64,000 nt of DNA from Oscheius sp. JU75 (taxonomy: Eukaryota > Nematoda > Chromadorea > Rhabditida > Rhabditidae): contig JASJZC010000002.1 in the NCBI GenBank assembly GCA_037178855.1, forward strand, positions 4,650,001 to 4,714,000, in the 5' to 3' direction. The position numbers and the translations under genes were made by a program. Positions 1 to 12,715 of the stretch are shown here, in pieces (the stretch's first letter is position 1; each line of letters opens with the position of its first letter). The notes below the pieces were generated by a model, which had not been told where the DNA came from, searched no databases, and saw only the letters and a program-made list of their open reading frames with translations.

Positions 1-460
1 ATGGTAATTAAAGACTGGGTGGAACAGTACGACATGGCGATGAATGCGAGAAAGAATCTTTATTTTACAGTATCCAGACAACTTTCAACGGTGTGTTCAA
101 TTCTTGCAAGAGTACCATGGAATTATGCTCGGCAAAAAAGAAGAGGGAAATACCTAGGTAATGCAGGAAAAATACGGCAAATCTGATAAGAAAATCACGG
201 GTGAAGAGTAGAATATTGCACAAAACGAGATAGATACGACGAAATAAAAGAAAAGTGACGGGATGTAAAACAGAAAAAGGAGATATAGCCCGAAGCTGTA
301 CCGTTTCGATATTATTGCAAGTTGAACACATTGGAGAGCGTGTGTCGGCGTGTTGGTTCCCGAAGAGAACTGCCCGTTGTTGAATGCACATTACTGGAAA
401 TTTTGGTAAATTTGAAATAAATGGCAAGACATACCCCGAATTAAGTGAAAAAGATGACTA
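1..460. other. 3' flank of the SPOP-like gene, no supported gene
   Basis: I see no supported gene here. Short open frames exist on both strands, including one beginning at base 1, but none has family resemblance or clear splice signals. The stretch lies downstream of the minus-strand SPOP-like gene and probably contains its 3' UTR. Confidence 0.5.
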
Positions 461-2183
461 TCATTCAGCTGGAGGAGAATTCCTAAGTCGTTTGGCCGGC
501 GGCTCTCCGTTACTTGTGGAAGACGACGACGTTGTTTTGTTGCGATTGTCTCTAGTATCCGCCACGTTCAAAAGGACCTCCGTGACTATATCCGGGTGAT
601 TTCGGGTCAAATCGCTCCATCCCTCGGTTTGGACCACGGCATGGACGTTGGCGGCGATGAAACGGACGCATTCCGTCTTGAGTTCTGGCGAATTGAACAT
701 ATCGGCATAGACCATGTTACGACAGACGCTATCCACTATCAGATTCTGTCGTAGGACCTGTAACTGTACTTGTGAAGGAGAAGGGATTCAAAAGTACGTG
801 ATCAGCCATATTTTTGAGACCGGGAAGATTGAAGCGATCGGCTGCCGAGAGAAGGTCTAGAGCCATGCTTTGAATACTTGGCGAGTTTCCCGTGTACATA
901 AATCGCAAAACTTCGGCCATAATATCAGAATCCATATCCTCGATTTTGACCCGGCCAGTCTGTGCTTCTGCCGTATGTGGTTCCAGCATGGCTTTAAAGT
1001 AGTTTGACCTTGCAGCCAGAATAATCTGAGAAAGTTGAGAATATAATGAAATAATTTCTGTAAAAACCTTGTGAGCGGCGAACTCTTTGTCTCCGACGGC
1101 GATTGTGAAGTCGGACAGCTTTGAATCAAGGAAGAAATCCTCGAGATCCCGGGCAACTTCTGACGGCTTGGGCGATGGTGGTCCGATCGTCTTGGGTAGT
1201 TGACTCGTCTTGGTTATAGTATCGAACGTCACCGACAGCTCCAGATTGATTTGGACTTCGTCTTGAGGCAGTACATGGCTTATCAGCAGATCTCTCCTTA
1301 TATACTCGAAATAACCGTGTAGCTGAAAAGGTGATATAAAGAAAGCTATAAAATAGTGATACCTGTTGTGTTCCAGTGTAGACAGTCGTAGCAATTTCAT
1401 CGCTCCTCGAATTGAAGACGGTGAACTTGTACTTGGCTTTGAATTGACCGCTCACATGGTTGCTGAAGCACTGAAACAGTAGGATTCACAGGAGGAAGAA
1501 AATATGTTTTGATATTCGGGAGGCCATATCTGACAACATATTTGTGTTGACGTCGAGCCCTCGCTGCAATAGGGAACTGACAGACAACATGTTTTTAGAA
1601 GGACTAGGCAGAAATCGTTTACAAAAACAGAATTTCGAAATTACACGCGTACGGGCTCAGGAACAATACACATGTTGACGCCTATTTCTTTATTCTTCGT
1701 CAGAATCAGTATTCGTCGAGAAGGCCATCACTCGCAGTTTGAAGAAAATAGCATACGAAATCGCCTACCTGGAAAAATGTGAAGTCTTTGTTCGATTCCT
1801 TATTTCCTTGCGGATGAAGGCGCACACGGAAGGTGAGATACTGCTCAGCGCTGTTGGAGCCGCTGGCCGTGCTTGCGTTCGACTGAAAGAAGCACGTCAA
1901 CAAGGTTGTAGTTGTTGCAGCAACTGTTTCATTACAGAAGCTGTGGTTTCAATTCCAGATGGGAGGGAAACAACGAGTCCAAAACTCACGCTAAGATCTT
2001 TCACTTTGGTAGATGTCTCCAAATAACGGCAATCGCATTTGCTGAATCCTCGAATGGTCCAAACGTGTCTAAAAACGAAAATTTCTAATGAACCACGAAA
2101 AATGCTCACATGTGAGTAAGAGATCGAACTTCTGTGTTGGACCAGCTATCTGCGGGTCGCAACGGTCCATTGAAATCGGTCAT
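461..2183 (-). CDS. spop: SPOP-like MATH-BTB substrate adaptor of Cullin-3 ubiquitin ligase
   Basis: The spliced product has an N-terminal MATH domain followed by BTB and BACK-like segments, the SPOP architecture. By family knowledge it recruits substrates to Cul3 for ubiquitination, mostly in the nucleus. The start at 2183 reads MTDFNGP. MATH motifs are HVWTIRGFSKCDC, FRVRLHPQGNKES and FKAKYKFTVFN; the FIRRD signature of SPOP appears as YIRRD. The BTB part shows SDFTIAVGDKEFAAHK and LRFMYTG, and the C-terminal part resembles the SPOP end (TEGWSDL), finishing in a basic, proline-containing tail with KRLR. Exons read as about 2183-2110, 2068-1990, 1882-1769, 1470-1363, 1322-1071, ~1022-801 and 760-461. 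Joining exon 3 to exon 4 over a 298-nt intron gives an alignment to SPOP without gaps at that junction. Identification is strong; whether it is an orthologue or one of the expanded nematode BATH paralogues is not settled. Confidence 0.85.
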
Positions 2184-5100
2184 CTCTAAAAACACACGAT
2201 TTTCTCATCTACGAGAGAGAAATTCAGAAGAGAAAACGATTTGCGTGAAAAGTAGGAAATAATGGAAACGGTGCGAAATTTAGTCAGTTCAGTCGAGTCA
2301 CACGGGCATCAAAGCTATCGCAAGAGAAACCGAGAATCAAAGAACAAGAAATATCGAATCGCTGAAGTGTGGACAATCAGCTGAGCGGGGAACAGTCTAG
2401 AAACGAGTCCAGACAGTTTCCGTCTGCAGATACGTGTCATTTTCTCTCGTGGCTAGCACAGCAACCCCCGCACATACACAGCACATTTCCTCCCCCCCTC
2501 TCACCCCTTAGTGCTGCGGCAATCAATGAAGGCGAGACTCTGCGTCCGTTGATCTGTGGTCCTGTGAGGAGAACGCTTTTGACCTTCGTATTCATTACAC
2601 ATTGACTTTGAGATTTGAGAGGTAAGCAAAAGAAAATAGAGCAGCAGACGAGGGGCAGTTGACGTAATGGGAAAGAGTCTTCACGATGATTGTGTCTGAC
2701 TAGTGTGAGAAAAAGGAAAGACCAATCAAGCAATTTTGCAAAGATAAAAAAAAATCTACTCAGTTTTGCTCGGTGGAGATGCAAAATCCTCGTCGAGGCA
2801 AAATTACAAAGTAAAAGGAATGCTAAGTTTATTTTTTCGTAAAAGAGCTTGGTGGTTATTTCATTGGTTCAGGAACAGTTTCTAATGATTAAAAAGTGAG
2901 TGGTCAGCTCGGATGAGAGAAGGAACTGAACTCGGCGCGTAAACACTTCCGGGTAAGGTCAGCTGCTCTCTAAGAGATCAAGAAAAAAGACGTGTTATGC
3001 GAAGAGCACGTTCATTGAACGAGGGCAGCAGCACTGAATCATGGGGTTAGGAACGTGTGTACAAATGAAAACCGATTCCAGGAGACTAATTGCTGGTTTC
3101 TGATCCCTTCTGATGGCTTCTCGTTTTCGGATAACAGCTTTCGAAACTAGGCCAATTGGATCCACAAAGGTTTCTTCTAGCGCGAAAAGAAGAGGAAGAG
3201 GAAGTAAGGAAACGGTCTCAGTGGACATTACGGAGGAGCGGGGCGCTGCCTCGCCAAGAAATCAGCAAGACCAACTGCGAAGCCGTATCAGCTGGACCAA
3301 TGAGAGCGGGGAATTGGTGAGAAAAGTGCGCGAACCCATAACGTACCAGTTTGAAGGTTGGCGAGAAATAAACTTTTTTTTGCGGAGTAATGCATTCTAC
3401 AATCAATATATAACAAAGCCTTCACGTGAGCAATGCGTCAGGATGAAAAAAGGTCGACATTTTTACCGTCGGCCTTTTCGGAAGGGCTTCCGCCAACTTT
3501 GCAAAACTTTAAAAAAAAAAAAGAGCAATATTATCAGACGTGGAACGATTACACGACTGACAGAATGACAGGAAGCGGAAAATCGTAAATAATAACACAG
3601 GGGAACCAAAAACAAAAACAGTGCCTTCAGGACGGATACTGAATTGGCCAAGCGCTGTAAATAGTGAAGAGGGAGCCGAAAACACATTACGACTGACTCA
3701 CAAATCGAAAAATTGTTTTGCGAAATAGCTTGAGTGAAAAGGAAAGAGAAACGGAGAGAAGTGATGAGGAAAGAAGTGATGACAAAACTGGAAATTGGGG
3801 ATGATTTTTTTGGAAACAGTAACTTCTATTTTATACGCAATTTGATGTCAAATCAAACTGGCACGAATTTCAAAATCTCTTCTCATCGCATGTCTTTGCA
3901 AATTTTTCTGAGCAAACCACCTAATTACATTGCAGAAGAGAAACCTTCTTTCGCCTATCGCAAAGTGAGAGGCCACAGCCCGTTTCTACCCGATAAAATC
4001 TAACCTTGGATCATAGACCAAACTAAGTAATCCAATTGAGGCTCGCTTTAATAAACAAAGCCTAGCCCGTCACTCAACGACTGACCACAAACATGTTTTG
4101 GCTACCGGTTTGTAAGAGAGAGAAAGGGGTCAGACTGCAAGCTGACCAATATCCTTCTCCGCACGTTTCGCGACAGCAGATCAGAGGGCATTCTTCGCCG
4201 GGAAAAGAGTTTCTAGTCTGCTCGGACTCTTTTTCAAGAGCTTTGGCTTTCAAAAAGGGTAGGAATCCCCCCTGTACACCCTGGATGAAGGGATTATGAC
4301 GAGAAGGGAATAGTCGAAGACAAAAAAAACATCTTCCTCAATCAGACCGCTCAATCTGTAGTGTTTCTGTTGGCGAAAGTGAAAAGGGCGTGGGCCTCTC
4401 AGCTAGTCATAAAGCACAAAATGCCCAAACCCGATCGATTCCTTCTCTGAATCATGGACATTCTGGTGTGTGGAGGGGAGGCCTCTCAATTGTGTGACCA
4501 CAGTTCATCAGTGACCGAAGGTCTCTCGCACACAAATTCTTTGACCAGGAAGGAAAGAGGTCGCAAAACAGGCAGTAAACAGGCTTCGCGATCTGTTGAA
4601 AGATTGTCAGGCTGACAGCTGTCTTCCCCATATACGATGGTCTTCCCATCGTAGCAAAATCACGAAGAAATTGATAAGAGAGCACATATTGCAACGTGTA
4701 GAGAGTAGTCAGAAGATTATGGTTTGTGGAAGCGGAACTGTGCCTGCTGTTTGTGTTCGATTGTGACCGCGAAGCCAATCATGTTCATCGTGTGCGCTGA
4801 TTACGCATCTGATCTCTGACTCAGTGTGTGACCTACTTAGAAGACACAGCTGTACGGTTAACGAGGACAAAAAATGTTTCAGCAAAGAAGAAAAGAAGCT
4901 TGCCTTTCAAGTAATACAGCCAAGATGTCGGTCAACAAATACGCGGAAGCACAGAAGCCTTGTTCACTCGGAGATATTTTGGTCGGGATTATACGTTGGG
5001 ACGAATCAAAGACATAAGTCAGAGAACCGGGAACGACGGCTGTACCTCTATAACCAGGCATCTTGGGATGTACTCATGACTTATGTATCATAGAATGGGT

Positions 5101-6369
5101 GAGACTGTGAAAAGTGATTGGGAATGGAAGACTGTTCTCATGCCCGAACTAATGTTCAAAAAAGGGGAAACTTAACAAACAAGGTCGAAACAATTGATGA
5201 CCAAAGGCTAGGACAGAACCTCTCGGTGTCATGAAAAAGGCAACCTTGAACACTGGGAGTGTAGTTGTGCAAGCGCGCAAAAAAGGATGACTGGTAGAGC
5301 CAGGCAAACAGTTTGTGAACGATCAACACAAGACTGATCCGCCGTTGCTGCAGGCAGAAAACAACAAGAACTTCGAACAGAGAACACGGGGAAACAAAAG
5401 AAGCTCGAATAATGAAAGAGGCAGTTATCAACCTTGCACGTAAACATGGATCTTTGAGAGGAATTTCGAAAAGAATAAGTATAGTAGGAGTACTTGCAAA
5501 ACAGCTTGGAGCGTGTCTGGGGAGGAGACACCGTGACCGACTCTCTAAGCGTCAACAGGAGTTGGAAAACGACCAAGGCTCGCGAATGTTTTGCACATAG
5601 TGATTCCCTGTTTTGTTAGTGTGTGTAGATGTGGAACACAACTTATTTTCGCTGGAGCCTGATATCGCCGTGTGCGAAAACAAGGAACAGTCTCGGCTGT
5701 TTATGCGACGGATTTGCGACGGGATAGAGATCCCACTGCCTGTGTCTTTCCTTTACGACCAAGTCCATTTAACGAATCTCTTTCATCTTTGGTGCTTTAG
5801 CCCCCATAAGATACTAGTTTACCCGTCAGAGCCTGATTACGGAGAGTCGCGCGGAGAGACCTTGACTCTGAATCTTGGTTAGAAGGATAATCTCTTAGTT
5901 GATGGGAATACCTGCTCATAATTAGAGTAAAAGGGTGGGGAGGAAGAAGGGAAATGTCTCTGAAGATATATTTGGAGCAGAAGAGACCTTCGGCGAGCCA
6001 AAATATTTTCACGAAGGCCTTATTTTCCCGACTATGTCTCGTCTGTTATTCGTTACGTTGTTGAGGGAAAAATCGTATGATTCAGCAAAACACGGTAGAG
6101 AGAGCAGACAATGAGGGGCAACGATTCGAAAAGAAGTGTTCTTCCAAAGTGTACAAGACCAGACGTGCAAAAACGATTTGGGCCATCTCTCGGAAGAGCA
6201 GCACTGAAAGAAAGAAATCTTTGTTAGAATCGCCCAGTTCCTTGGCAGATCCTCTTTCTAGGGTTTCATGAGAAGCGGAGTACAACTGAAAACAGGAGTT
6301 TCGATTCTTCGCAACGCCTTTTATGGCAAAAGAACAACTGAAATCGCATAGTTTATTCATTAGTTCTCG
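2184..6369. other. 4.2 kb intergenic region without a supported gene
   Basis: No reading frame here resembles a known family or chains across introns. The longest frame (3113-3568, +) is basic and low in recognisable structure. The region is AT-moderate with purine-rich runs. It separates the divergent SPOP-like gene from the Ly6-like gene and may hold regulatory DNA or non-coding transcripts, but I see nothing specific. Confidence 0.4.
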
Positions 6370-6688
6370 TCAGTCTTCTTTGCTGGACATATCGTAGCCC
6401 TCGACGTTGCACTGGTTACCTCGACACGTACAAATGGTCATGTCGTTCTCGTCTCTACAACCACGCTTTCCGTTTCCACAACCTCCCCACATTCGCTGGG
6501 CCGAATTCTTGGAACCTAAACAGAAATATCCCTGTTGTGAATAACTCACCGCCTTTCTTGAAGGTGTATTCACAGGCAATTGGGCATTCGATGATCGTCG
6601 TGAACTCGTCCGGACCGAACTTGAAGCAATCAAAGTCTGCGAGAATGATGGGAAGAAGGAGGAAAAGAATCCAGAGCTGACGGAACAT
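6370..6688 (-). CDS. Small secreted cysteine-rich protein, Ly6/three-finger-like
   Basis: This is a two-exon gene of about 90 codons. Exon 1 starts at 6688 with a clear signal peptide (MFRQLWILFLLLPIILA) followed by DFDCFKFGPDE and CPIACEYTFKKG. A 34-nt GT-AG intron then leads to exon 2, with WGGCGNGKRGC and ending CTCRGNQCN plus a short acidic tail. The paired cysteines and the final C-x-C-x4-CN resemble the Ly6/uPAR three-finger fold, but no GPI-anchor hydrophobic tail is visible, so a secreted form is inferred. It lies 181 bp downstream of the proteasome gene rpn-9 on the same strand, a spacing compatible with a nematode operon. Partner and function are unknown. Confidence 0.65.
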
Positions 6689-6868
6689 GGCGCGAAAGGA
6701 GAGGGAAGAGCCTGTGCTGACAAGTGACTATGTCGAGCACACATCCTCGAATAGTTGGATCATTGAGCAAATAGCGGATCAAAGAGATCTTGGATTACAA
6801 GACGAAAGCGGGACATCAAGACAAGTAAATTTATCACTTCACCGTTCAATAAATTACACAGGATAAAA

Positions 6869-8419
6869 TTAGACGACGAGGGCCTTTTCCGTCGTCTTGG
6901 TGAGAATCTCCTTGGCGTGCTCGTTGACAATATTCTCCATCGAGGCCACATCGGCTCTCCAGGCGTTGATGCGATCGGCCATAGCCAGAATCTGCAAACG
7001 AGTGCTCATTGAAGGAATACTGAGTGCTTCAAGGTGTGCTCAAAAATTCTTAGGCAAATGAGTTTTACAGCAAGAAACAAAATGAAGAACGAACCTGCTG
7101 AGGATTGAGAACTCGTGGCTGGACCCAGGTGATGAGAACCGTCTGATTGACCTGGTCGATACAGCCTTGAATCAGTCCCTTGCTCAGAGCCTTCATCACG
7201 AGAAATTCCACGTCGTTTATGTTGACTTGACATTTGGCAGCAATCTCCTTGAATGGGATGTTGCGCTCCTTCGACGGTCGAGCCAAAGCAATTTCCATGA
7301 CGGCCATAAGACGAAGTTTTGCAACAAGAGCGTCTCTCTCCTTCTTCAGATCATTCCAGACAGTCCTACAGCGATTGTTACTACGGCAGAATGAGACGCT
7401 GACACGGGGAGACAGGACATTGGTGTTAGACACAAAGAAGGAGAACGGATAAAACTCACCAGTCCTTTTCCAGAGCGTAGAACTTGTTGAGATCACCACT
7501 GTTGAAGGCATCCAGAACATCGATCAGCCACTTCTCACCGGTATTTTTCAGCACCTTCAGAATGGGGTGACAGAGCTGAAACTCTATTATTTAGAGATAA
7601 ACACAAGTCTACCAATTCGCCAAAGTTGTAGACATTTTCACCAAGAAGAGCGGCGAAGCCGACGAGCAAAGCCTGGGAATACTTTTCATCAGCCGTAAGC
7701 TTGTTGATATCTTCCACTCCGAGATAGCGAAGAGCCTCACGATAATATCCGGCGAAATCGCCGACTTCCTTCAAGTACAAGGCCGAAACCTTATAGAAAG
7801 GCGCGTGAACTTCCGTGACTCCGATCAAGTTGTCGATTTCCTTCTGGGTGGACTCGATCATCGACTGGAAACATGGAATTTCTACAACTTCAAGGCAAGT
7901 AAACTGACCCTGATCTTGGCAATGTCTACAACTCGGTCCTGGCTGTCCTTATGCAGAAGACGAAGCTCGATCTCGCCCGTATGAAGTCGAGCCGTGGCAA
8001 TCTTGTCCTTCTGGACGGTCTTTCCGATCTTGACCAAAAAGTCGTAGGCTTCCTGATGATTTTTGCCGAAAACGTATCTGGCAACCGGTAAAGACATCTC
8101 GGCAAGATGAAGGGTATTGATTCGGTGCTCGAAAGTGCTAATGAAGCTGAAAATTGATGCTAACTGCTAACTGAAAAGACTATATACCTGTCGTAGAACT
8201 CCTTAAGATTCAGGCCGTTCACAAAGCTCGGCTTTGAGAGCAAGACACAAACCTCGGCCGTCAAAGGATGCCAAAGCCTGAAACGGGATTTAGAAACAGT
8301 TGAAAGGCAAAATCTAACTTTTTGGCGTGAAGATCCTCCAACTTGTGCCAGTTGTCGGCCACATCATCTTTCGCAGATGCTTTCTGCTTCCTGAGATAGG
8401 TGGTTACTTGGTCGGACAT
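6869..8419 (-). CDS. rpn-9: 26S proteasome non-ATPase regulatory subunit 13 (Rpn9)
   Basis: Rpn9/PSMD13 is a PCI-domain scaffold subunit of the 19S proteasome lid. The start at 8419 gives MSDQVTTYLRKQKAS. Exons code, in order, for the helical repeats (ARYVFGKNHQEAYDFL, TGEIELRLLHKDSQDR, YYREALRYLGVEDI, GFAALLGENVYNFGEL, GDLNKFYALEKDW), the winged-helix PCI part (RPSKERNIPFKEIAAKC, INDVEFLVMKALSKGLI) and the C-terminal helix ending EKALVV. Introns are short; one near 7575-7611 is about 37 nt. The predicted length, near 390 residues, fits the family. It is divergent from the DSN1-like gene (311 bp apart) and may be co-transcribed with the Ly6-like gene downstream. Confidence 0.93.
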
Positions 8420-8729
8420 CTAAAAACGTGAACATTGGAGAACTAAAGAAAGAAAATGAACAGAAAGAGAGGAATCTCAAATATCATCCCCATTGGTTAG
8501 TACGCAACATTGCGTCGCGTCTACAGTAGGAAGAAAGCGTTCAAAACAGTGCGTTAACCGCGAACAACGAGTATTTGAAACTCGTGACTTTTCTGACCAA
8601 ATCTCTTTTGTTACTGCCGGTTTCTTTTCATCTACACACTCCTTCTTGGTAATGACTACCCAAATCGAAAAACTAATCAACAATCTTACTTTCTCTTATC
8701 TCTTACGTTTGATTTCACGGTTTTCTAGA
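8420..8729. promoter_or_regulatory. Divergent promoter region between rpn-9 and the DSN1-like gene
   Basis: This 310-bp interval separates two genes reading away from each other, so both promoters should lie here. An ATG-initiated frame runs through it into the + gene, but the TTTTCTAG acceptor one base before the ATG at 8730 suggests the upstream part is removed by trans-splicing. No TATA box was identified. Confidence 0.4.
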
Positions 8730-9476
8730 ATGGAAACTCCTCCAATACTGGAAAACAGGACAAAAAAGCGTGTTTCCCGTGGAAGGCGGTCGTCCATTCT
8801 AATGAAACCGGACGATGCGTCTCCTACCGTCATCAGCGCTCCTATCAACGACTCTATTCAAGGCAAAACGGCTAAGGAACAGGTAGTTTTCTTTAGTTAT
8901 TATCAAGCAGTTTGACCTAGACGGCTGAGATAAAAGCCCGTCTCAATATGCTAGCTGAATATAAGGCGAAACTTGAGCAGGAGAAAGAAGAATGGCATGC
9001 TGTAGTGACAAAGTACAAAGAAAGACAGGCGGCCATGGAAACATACAGGTAAAAACAGATAAAATCGTATAAATTTCAAGCTCAGCAAGGAGAAGAACAT
9101 GAAGAAGATCGAAGCTAAAGTAAGTAAACTGTTGGACGACGTCGGACAACGTCCGGAACATGTCCTCACAAGGATCTTCAACAAATTTCAGGAATCTATG
9201 GAAAGCAACGCCGAAAAGATGGTAAACTTTCAGTTACTTTTTCAAATTTTTTATTCGCAGAGAAAGGAAGTTGCGAAGCTGAGAATCGATTGCTTAAACG
9301 AGCTACAGAGTATCGAGTGTGGGGAGAAAAGAAAGGAGATTTTCAACAAGATCATCCAGGAAAGAAGTGAAGAAGATTTTGCAAAGAAAGTCAATCTTTG
9401 GACGGAAGCTCGGGCTTTTAACAGGAAAAACATCGCCGAGACTACCAAGTTTATGGATGCCCGTGAACAGTTGTAA
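8730..9476 (+). CDS. Probable kinetochore protein, DSN1/Mis12-complex-like
   Basis: Four or five short exons encode a small, basic, coiled-coil protein. The start at 8730 follows TTTTCTAG with one intervening base, a strong trans-splice acceptor. The N-terminus carries KKRVSRGRRSSILMKP, resembling the Arg-Arg-Ser-Ser basic motif of Dsn1, a substrate region for Aurora B in that family. A later helix, LAEYKAKLEQEKEEWHAV, resembles the Dsn1 helix around its conserved Trp. The rest (KERQAAMETY, RKEVAKLRIDCLNELQ, IQERSEEDFAKKVNLW) is helical. The stop codon at 9474-9476 is followed immediately by AATAAA. Dsn1 proteins are short and divergent, so the call rests on two weak motifs; any other small coiled-coil protein is possible. 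Confidence 0.4.
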
Positions 9477-9992
9477 AATAAAGCTTAAAAATAAAGATTT
9501 GAAGCAAGATTTCGATTCGAGAAGGTTAAATAAAACTATTCCCACGATTTCAGTCCAAGTGTCTACTCGCCATAGGTTGGGATCTGAAGACGATACGCAA
9601 TGACGCGGTAGAGAAACACCGCTGGTAATGGTAATCCGCTATGAGAATTTGCGAGAGCAAAAAGTGTATACACATTGTATTTCGCGGCATACAACCGGTA
9701 TCAAGAGCATCCCGTATGAAACAAAGAATAGCGAAGTAGTCAAGATAAGCTAACTCTGAAATTGGAAACGAGCGGTATAGCAAGAGTAAACAAAAGTTCA
9801 AATAATATTTTATCTCAACAAAAAGTTCAACAGAAGAAGAATAGAAGGAAAAGAAAACAATACGAGAGTGAGAAACTGAGTTTCCGACGCCCGACAGGCA
9901 TCACCAAATTGAACCTTCCCACAAGCACGGCCATGTTAGGAATACTAACAATGGGACAACACAAAATAGACCGGGATAACATCTAGCCGCGC
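9477..9992. other. Convergent intergenic region
   Basis: This lies between the 3' ends of the DSN1-like gene (+) and eIF3b (-). AATAAA at the left edge and another AATAAAG shortly after serve the + gene. No gene is supported here. Confidence 0.5.
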
Positions 9993-12715
9993 TTATTTCA
10001 ACTCGTCTTCGTCCGTGATCGGAGCAAGGGTTTTCTCAGTACTAAGAGCAATCGTTATTTGTTCCTCCACAAGGTCCTCCAAAGCCAATTCCTTCCTATC
10101 CGTGTCGACACCTGTGAATTGTGTCATAGGACAGAATTGAGTAAATATTACCTCCACGAAGTTCGAGCTTATCCTTCTTCCTAGCAGCCATGTCCTTGAG
10201 ATTTTTCTCGCGGACCACATTGAAGGCGCCCATGATCTTGCGTCTCTTCTCGATAACTTCCTGACTGGCACGATTCTTCTCCTCGTTATCTTCACGCTCG
10301 AAGCGAGTAGCCGTCTTCTTCAGATTCTTCTTAATTTCCCTCAGTTTCTGCTCGTTGAGCTTGACTGGCGGTCTCGGTCTCCATTGGAATTGAGAAAGGC
10401 GTTCGAGGTTCTTTCGATGCAACTCGCGACCCTGAAACCAATGGTTTAGTCAAAAGAGCTTGCAATGGATTACCTGGAAGGTGAAAATCCTGTAGCCGAG
10501 GTCAGCACCAACACGGCCTCCTAGCGTCGTACACGTAACAAAGTAGCGACCAGTTGGATCCCAGTAAGCCTTGTTGAACCCGGGATGTTCGATAACATTC
10601 GTTCTCTTGGCTTCTTGCAGAGTCGTGTCGACAAACATGACGTTTCCTCCAGAAGAGAGCTTGGCCAAAACTGCGAGCCACTGCCCAGATGGAGCGAATT
10701 GAAGCTCGTTGAACTGCACTCCGGGATCGAGCTTGCTCACCAGCTTCAAAGGATTCGGACTCTTCGCATCGATCTTGTAAATGTTAGGCGTGGCCTTGTT
10801 CTGATTTCCAGTAAGAACAGCAAACTTCTCGCCATTGGGTTCCCAGGCAAAATTAATGAACGGTTCAGGAAGAGGCAGATTCATCAGCGAAACATCCTTT
10901 CTGTCAATCTCGAAGATTTCCAAATGATAAGTACAACCTCCCTGAAAGATTGACGCATTCGCAAAAAGGAAATAGAACTCACAATGTACTTGATCTCGCC
11001 AGTTTCCGCTTTAGTCTGCTTTTTCGAGTAACGCTTGGTGTAGACGGCAAGACGTTTACCATTCGGCTGCCACCACATCTGAGCTTCAGCAACATTGTAA
11101 ATACGTCCAGTTCGAAGCTTCTGTGTACTGGGCATGGACATCAATCCAAATTCAGCTGGCACAGAGTCCGAACACTCGCAATAGTAGGCAATGATGTTCT
11201 CAGTCGGATTCCACTCGAACGTGTTTATGTTCTCGATGATGACGTGTTTCTTGTCAACCAGTTCGAACTTCTCGGTCTCGAAGACTGATATTCCGTTAAC
11301 CTGAACTGGGAATTACTCCAAATGTGGGAATAACGACACCTTCTTCTCCTTCTCCAGTTTGTCTTTCTCCGGAGCCTTGAGACAGGCAAAGAACTTCTCG
11401 TCGTTGGACCATTTGAAGATGGGCCATGTAGGCAGCTCATTTCTATTGGTCAGAGCGTAGAGTGAGAATCCCTTCTTCATCTCGCCAGTTCGAACATCCC
11501 AAATTCGAATGCAGTCCTCATCATCTCCCCAGTGCATATTTTGAGAAGGTGCGGCAAAGGTCACGATGTAGCTGAAAATGAAAGTTATATTGGCTTGGTG
11601 GTACTGCTGATAATTCTTTAACATTTGAGAGGAACTTACTTTTCACGAGGAGAGAAGTCGATGTATTGAACATTCAGATGGGGGAAGCGTTGGAATCTCT
11701 TGTACTGCGGGCCGGCCCAAAGAATGGCTCCTTGAGCATGGATGGTCAGCAGATAGGTACCATGAGGCGACCATTTGAAAACAGTCTCGGTCCAGTTCTG
11801 GAATATTTAATGAATTTTAGCTGAAAGGAAAATACCTGTCTCTCAGCGGTCTTCGGATCGTCTCCCCCAATTTCCGGCTCATGCCCCTTGATATGGGTAT
11901 AGACGCCGACAATAGGATGTCCATTCCTCTCGTACTGGACACAGAACTGGTCACGACAGCGTTGATTCTGCATCCACCACCAGAGATCACCCTGCAAATG
12001 TCGAATGTCTAATCAGACCTGTGTTATACGAACAAACACAAGCCTTATCTGACTTCGATACAATCTACCCTTCGTTTCATGGAAAGAACCTCTCAATGAG
12101 TATCTTAGATTTGATGTAACGGGGAAACAATACAAAAAGGCAAAAGTGAAACTAACAACATCGGAGTAGGGAGTAGGTTCGGGCTCTTGCCAGTCCTCTG
12201 GAGGCTGTTCGATCCGTCTCATCTCGTCAAAGAGCAGAACTTGGAAAGTATGCTTCTTGTCGAGAGCGTATCCATTCAACACACTCTTAGCATACTCGGC
12301 CGTCTCTTTCGACTTCCATTCAACGAAGACGCAGCCCTGAACAACAGTTTAGACGCTGAACCAAACTATTCTTACCTTGCTGCCACCATCGACCGCCTTG
12401 GGAAAGAACATCTTGTAAGCATCGGCTTCAGAAGCAGGGGCGACACTACCGACAATCTTGGCGATGACAGCTTCCAGCTTGGGCATGCGCTCGGCTCCAA
12501 CAACAGGAATACCGAAAATGACGGTGCACATCTCCTCATATTGTTCTCTTGAAGGTTCCTGGCGAAGGACATCAGGAACAAGCTCTAAATTTAAAAAATG
12601 TAGATAGCAAAACAAGTGGTTGCGTACCTTGATCAGAAATTTTATCCACAAAGTCTTCCGGATCGGAGAAGGAAGGTTCCTCCTCGTTCTCCTTATTGAT
12701 ATTTCCGTCCACCAT
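9993..12715 (-). CDS. eif-3.B: Translation initiation factor 3 subunit B (eIF3b)
   Basis: eIF3b is the scaffold of the eIF3 complex on the 40S ribosome. The start at 12715 ([13 protein letters not shown]) lies 15-20 nt after a TTTTCCAG acceptor, indicating trans-splicing. Order of domains: acidic N-terminus; RRM with [13 protein letters not shown] and [17 protein letters not shown]; then a WD40-type propeller with [92 protein letters not shown] and [12 protein letters not shown]; and a C-terminal helix with [11 protein letters not shown] and [21 protein letters not shown]. About ten short-intron exons are seen. The intron between 12158 and 11995 is longer, roughly 165 nt. Predicted length (~700 residues) fits the family. 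The DAPIT-like gene lies 433 bp upstream on the same strand. Confidence 0.95.

Noticed and set aside
1-186. 61-codon frame starting at the first base
   Set aside because: It has no homology signal and opens at the window edge, so it cannot be judged.
3113-3568. 151-codon + strand frame in the first large intergenic region
   Set aside because: It is Lys/Arg-rich with an A-tract, has no family resemblance, no splice partner and no clear promoter; likely a chance frame.
12000-12158. Possible snoRNA in the longest eIF3b intron
   Set aside because: No convincing C/D boxes, and the H/ACA-like words do not sit at the right spacing with two hairpins.
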